Shown one piece after another: positions 5,104 to 6,766 of a stretch of DNA of 6,766 nt; the first letter of the stretch is position 1, and every line of letters begins with the position of its first letter. Position numbers and translations under genes: made by a program. The DNA is from LMUY01 sp964244655 (GTDB lineage Bacteria > Pseudomonadota > Alphaproteobacteria > Acetobacterales > Acetobacteraceae): assembly GCA_964244655.1 (NCBI GenBank), contig CAXTJU010000140.1, positions 1-6,766 on the forward strand, written 5' to 3'. The notes beneath the pieces were generated by a model. It was not told the DNA's origin. It worked only from the letters and a program-made list of their open reading frames with translations, and ran no database searches.

Positions 5104-5155
5104 TAGCCTAACGTATATACGGACGGCACGGTGACACATAGCCCCAGCTAGGCTA
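5104..5155. promoter_or_regulatory. Inverted repeats between integrase and attachment site
   Basis: TAGCCTA (5104-5110) and TAGGCTA (5149-5155) are perfect inverted copies 38 bases apart. Between them is the AT-rich palindrome CGTATATACG (5112-5121), which contains TATATA and could serve as a -10 box for the integrase, though I see no matching -35. Paired short repeats beside an integrase and its core site fit arm-type binding sites. This is positional inference. Confidence 0.35.
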
Positions 5156-5194
5156 CTGATTTATCCAGCATTTCAAAGACGATTGGGTGGAGAG

Positions 5195-5233
5195 GTGAGA
5201 CGGGCTGATGCAGTGTGATCTAACCCGTCTCGC
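5195..5233. repeat. Strong inverted repeat next to the att core
   Basis: GAGACGGG (5197-5204) and CCCGTCTC (5224-5231) form a perfect 8-bp stem with a 19-base loop, extendable by one wobble and one G-C pair to 5195/5233. It ends four bases before the tRNA-derived CTTTTAA. It replaces the tRNA 5' half, so it belongs to the island. It could be an integrase site or a transcription barrier; neither is shown. Confidence 0.45.
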
Positions 5234-5236
5234 GTA

Positions 5237-5281
5237 CTTTTAATCAGCGGGTCGTTGGTTCGAACCCAACATCACCCACCA
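5237..5281 (+). other. att site: 3' part of a tRNA-Lys(UUU) gene
   Basis: The segment starts at the anticodon loop CTTTTAA (anticodon TTT, Lys). It continues through the 3' anticodon strand TCAGC, a T-arm with GGTTCGAACCC-like pairing (GTTGG TTCGAAC CCAAC) and the acceptor strand ATCACCC, discriminator A and CCA (5279-5281). The required 5' half is absent: bases just before CTTTTAA (GCGTA) do not pair with TCAGC, and no D-arm is present. It is therefore not a working tRNA but the duplicated 3' segment left by integration into tRNA-Lys. Given the orientation, the island lies to the left, with the intact tRNA gene at its far end, outside this window. Chromosomal sequence resumes at about 5282. 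Confidence 0.85.
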
Positions 5282-5299
5282 ATCTTAAGGCAGATGCGG

Positions 5300-5815
5300 C
5301 TACGACTTCTTGCGAGCTGCCCGTGAACCGCGAGCCGGAGCGGTCGCCCGCGCCGGCGTTGCCGTCACGCAGGCGAAATCCACCGGCGACAGGTTCTTCG
5401 CCGCCGCATACTCCGGCAGCTGCGCCACCGGCACCGCTGCCACCTCGGTGAACACCGGCTTCAGCCGCGGGCAGAACTGGTTGCCCTCGTGCTGCCCGGC
5501 GATGCTCTGCTCGTTCGCCTGCGACGTGATGAAGCTGTCGTATTTGGACTGTGCCGCCTTGCCGTAGGTCCGCTTGAACCAGGCGTTCACCACGCCGTCC
5601 TCCCGCACCAGCTCGGTCCGGTCACGGGTGACGAAGCCGTTGTAGCTCTCGTCCTCGCCGCACGCGACCGCCAGCACGCTCAGCTCGCTCTTGAGCGCGC
5701 CCACGTCGAACGCGGACTCGTCGGCCGCTGCGGTGCAGTGCGCCTGCGCCGGGCCGGCGACGCCGGCGAGCAGGGCCATGGCGGCCAGCAGGCAGCCTGC
5801 CCGGTGCGCCCTCAC
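5300..5815 (-). CDS. Secreted or periplasmic hypothetical protein with four cysteines (171 aa)
   Basis: GTG 5815 overlaps the stop of the upstream lipoprotein gene (GTGA), and this start gives a complete signal peptide. Residues 1-25 have a basic start (RAHR), a hydrophobic core (CLLAAMALLAGVAG) and an A-Q-A cleavage site before His26. The mature chain has four cysteines (27, 52, 115, 149), enough for two disulfides. The segments DVGALKSELSVLAVAC, W-F-K-R-T-Y-G-K-A-A and YDSFITSQANEQS look like helices around the cysteines. The tail is Ala/Arg/Lys-rich and ends RAARKKS. I have seen similar proteins of unknown function in Acetobacteraceae (memory, not checked). The stop is 19 bases beyond the tRNA remnant, with convergent orientation. 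It belongs to the chromosome, not the island. Role unknown. Confidence 0.75.
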   Translation of the reverse strand: MRAHRAGCLLAAMALLAGVAGPAQAHCTAAADESAFDVGALKSELSVLAVACGEDESYNGFVTRDRTELVREDGVVNAWFKRTYGKAAQSKYDSFITSQANEQSIAGQHEGNQFCPRLKPVFTEVAAVPVAQLPEYAAAKNLSPVDFACVTATPARATAPARGSRAARKKS

Positions 5816-6252
5816 TTGGCGGCCACCGGGGCGCTCGGGGCTGCGTTGACCGTGACCTGCATTGTCTCGTCTCCTGGAATGAATTTGACGGCGAAGCTGT
5901 CCGCGCCGGTGGCGCCGGGGCGGGGCGTGTAGTCCACGCGGGTGTCGTCGCCCACCAGGTGGACATAGACGGCGCCGTTGCGCGGCCGCTGGGTCAGCAG
6001 GCCGGCGTCCAGCGGCTTGCCGTCCCGTGTCACCAGGATGCCGCACCAGCCGCCGCCGCCCGTGGCCATCGCCACCGTGCTGGGCTTGCCGTCCACGAGC
6101 TTCTCCTCGGGCGCCGTGCAGGACGCAGCCTTGCCGGACAGGTCGGCAGCGTAAACCGGCAACCGGCTGCGCGCGGCCTGCTGCGCCGGGGTGGCGCAGC
6201 CGGCAAGCAGCAGAAGGGCGGGAAGAAACAAGGCGATGTGGCTGGCTTGCAT
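5812..6252 (-). CDS. Lipoprotein with a single Ig-like domain (146 aa)
   Basis: ATG 6252 is chosen because a lipoprotein signal follows directly: HIALFLPALLLLAGC, with lipobox L-A-G-C and Cys19 as the modified residue. The frame is open 40 codons further upstream, but that part is Gly/Pro-rich and would bury the signal. The mature protein has Cys45 and Cys70 (GGWCGI), which may pair. Residues 90-136 read R-P-R-N-G-A-V-Y-V, then DDTRVDYTPRPGATGADSFA, ending in strands MQVTVNA. The Y-T-P-x-P-G-x-x-G-x-D-S-F pattern is typical of bacterial Ig/cadherin-like beta-sandwich domains. It is probably anchored in the periplasm or outer membrane as a binding or structural protein. It is coupled to the downstream secreted protein by a GTGA overlap, so the two likely act together. 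Confidence 0.78.
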   Translation of the reverse strand: MQASHIALFLPALLLLAGCATPAQQAARSRLPVYAADLSGKAASCTAPEEKLVDGKPSTVAMATGGGGWCGILVTRDGKPLDAGLLTQRPRNGAVYVHLVGDDTRVDYTPRPGATGADSFAVKFIPGDETMQVTVNAAPSAPVAAK

Positions 6253-6273
6253 CGTGGCGGTGTTCCTGGTGTG

Positions 6274-6295
6274 CGGCGGGCAGGCTTGCCCGCCG
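6274..6295. other. GC-rich hairpin in the divergent intergenic region
   Basis: CGGCGGGCA (6274-6282) and TGCCCGCCG (6287-6295) form a perfect 9-bp stem with loop GGCT, 22 bases upstream of the lipoprotein start. It would form in that gene's leader RNA or could be a protein-binding palindrome. No T-run follows. A possible -10 (TCTAAT, 6346-6351) for the divergent gene lies further right, without a clear -35. Confidence 0.4.
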
Positions 6296-6375
6296 GGTCC
6301 CTTGCCGGGCGGCGGGCCGATGCCGTAGGTCTGGCGAAGCCGCGTTCTAATCGCGGCGGGGGAGGGCGACAAGCC

Positions 6376-6555
6376 GTGGCCGTGCTGCTTCTGCTGCCGT
6401 TTATCGGCTTACTGTGGGTGCCGTTCTACAACATGGCCGAACCGGCGCTGTTCGGCTTCCCGTTCTTCTACTGGTACCAGCTGGCCTGGGTGCCGGTCAG
6501 CTCGCTGCTCACCTGGCTGGTCTGGCGCAGCGCCAAGCGGGAGCCGGAGCAGTGA
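6376..6555 (+). CDS. DUF3311 small inner-membrane protein (59 aa)
   Basis: This short two-helix membrane protein of the DUF3311 family is usually found just upstream of a sodium:solute symporter and is thought to be an accessory subunit. The first helix is VAVLLLLPFIGLLWV, followed by the family signature F-Y-N-x-A-E-P-x-L-F-G-F-P-F-F-Y-W-Y, and the second is LAWVPVSSLLTWLVW. It ends in a charged tail (RSAKREPEQ). I start at GTG 6376, with GGAGG at 6361-6365 ten bases upstream. The frame is open much further left, but that part is antisense to the lipoprotein and Arg/Gly-rich. The stop overlaps the symporter GTG (GTGA), so the two are translated together. Confidence 0.85.
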   Translation: MAVLLLLPFIGLLWVPFYNMAEPALFGFPFFYWYQLAWVPVSSLLTWLVWRSAKREPEQ

Positions 6556-6766
6556 TCAGCGACACCATCGACTGGCCGGCCTTCGCGGTGTTTGTCTTCT
6601 TCTTCGCCCTGGTCTCCGTCATGGGCTTCGTCGCCGCGCGCTGGCGGCGGCCGGCCACGCTGGCGCACATCGACGAGTGGGGGCTGGGCGGGCGCCAGTT
6701 CGGCACCTGGGTCACCTGGTTCCTGGTCGGCGGCGACTTCTACACAGCCTACACGGTCATCGCGGT
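6552..6766 (+). CDS. Sodium:solute symporter (SSS family), N-terminal part
   Basis: The gene starts at GTG 6552, overlapping the DUF3311 stop, with GGAG at 6540-6543 eight bases before it, and runs off the window after 71 codons. The first helix is about residues 9-29 (PAFAVFVFFFALVSVMGFVA), then a cytoplasmic loop with RWRRPATLAHIDEWGLGGR. The segment FGTWVTWFLVGGDFYTAYT is the hallmark of the SSS family, including the W-F-L-x-G-G-D-x-Y-T-A-Y motif of the subgroup paired with DUF3311. These proteins import small organic solutes such as carboxylates with sodium across the inner membrane; the substrate cannot be told from this part. It is a chromosomal gene divergent from the Ig-like lipoprotein. 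Confidence 0.9.
   Translation, partial: MISDTIDWPAFAVFVFFFALVSVMGFVAARWRRPATLAHIDEWGLGGRQFGTWVTWFLVGGDFYTAYTVIA

Noticed and set aside
4494..5111. 205-residue plus-strand open frame opposite the integrase
   Set aside because: Antisense to the integrase and Ala/Arg/Ser-rich, as expected for a shadow.
5185..5281. A complete tRNA gene using GGGTGGA at 5185 as the 5' acceptor strand
   Set aside because: Only partial pairing with the 3' acceptor, about 97 bases long, no D-arm and no pairing of the anticodon stem; the 5' part is island sequence.
1..6766. CRISPR array, insertion sequence or transposase
   Set aside because: No regularly spaced repeats, terminal inverted repeats or transposase motifs were found on either strand.

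Overview
The DNA is GC-rich with strongly GC-biased codons in most genes. The right-hand genes resemble families I associate with Acetobacteraceae and related Alphaproteobacteria, so an alphaproteobacterium, perhaps Acetobacteraceae, is my inference. The window reads as the right end of an integrated genomic island joined to host chromosome. The junction is at about 5237-5281, where the 3' part of a tRNA-Lys gene (anticodon loop to CCA) stands without its 5' half. This is the attachment-site copy expected when a tyrosine integrase inserts in a tRNA gene.

Island (1 to about 5236). The left 660 bases hold a possible gene end, a 45-residue proline-rich protein and one doubtful frame. A hypothetical gene (668-1012, minus) and a small Xre-type repressor (1102-1335, plus) are divergent, with two matching 15-17 bp operator-like palindromes between them. 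Downstream of the repressor, on the plus strand, are a small membrane-protein frame interrupted by TGA, a 47-residue frame, a DUF3126-like protein and a small lipoprotein. Several are joined by GTGA or TGATG stop/start overlaps. On the minus strand a P4-type integrase (3755-5053) is followed by a coupled 131-residue basic protein, two further frames separated or cut by TAA and TAG stops, and an excisionase-like HTH gene broken by probable frameshifts.

Chromosome (5282-6766). Two minus-strand exported proteins, an Ig-like lipoprotein and a four-cysteine secreted protein, are coupled by GTGA. Divergent from them is a DUF3311 membrane protein coupled to the start of a sodium:solute symporter, a standard transporter pair.

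The most interesting reading is that the island is decaying and immobile. The integrase has Trp where the first catalytic Arg is expected (one CGG to TGG change), the excisionase-like gene is out of frame, and three other frames are cut by three different stop codons. The repressor and operator region, DUF3126 and lipoprotein look intact. Sequencing error could mimic some of these lesions; only comparison with relatives would settle it.
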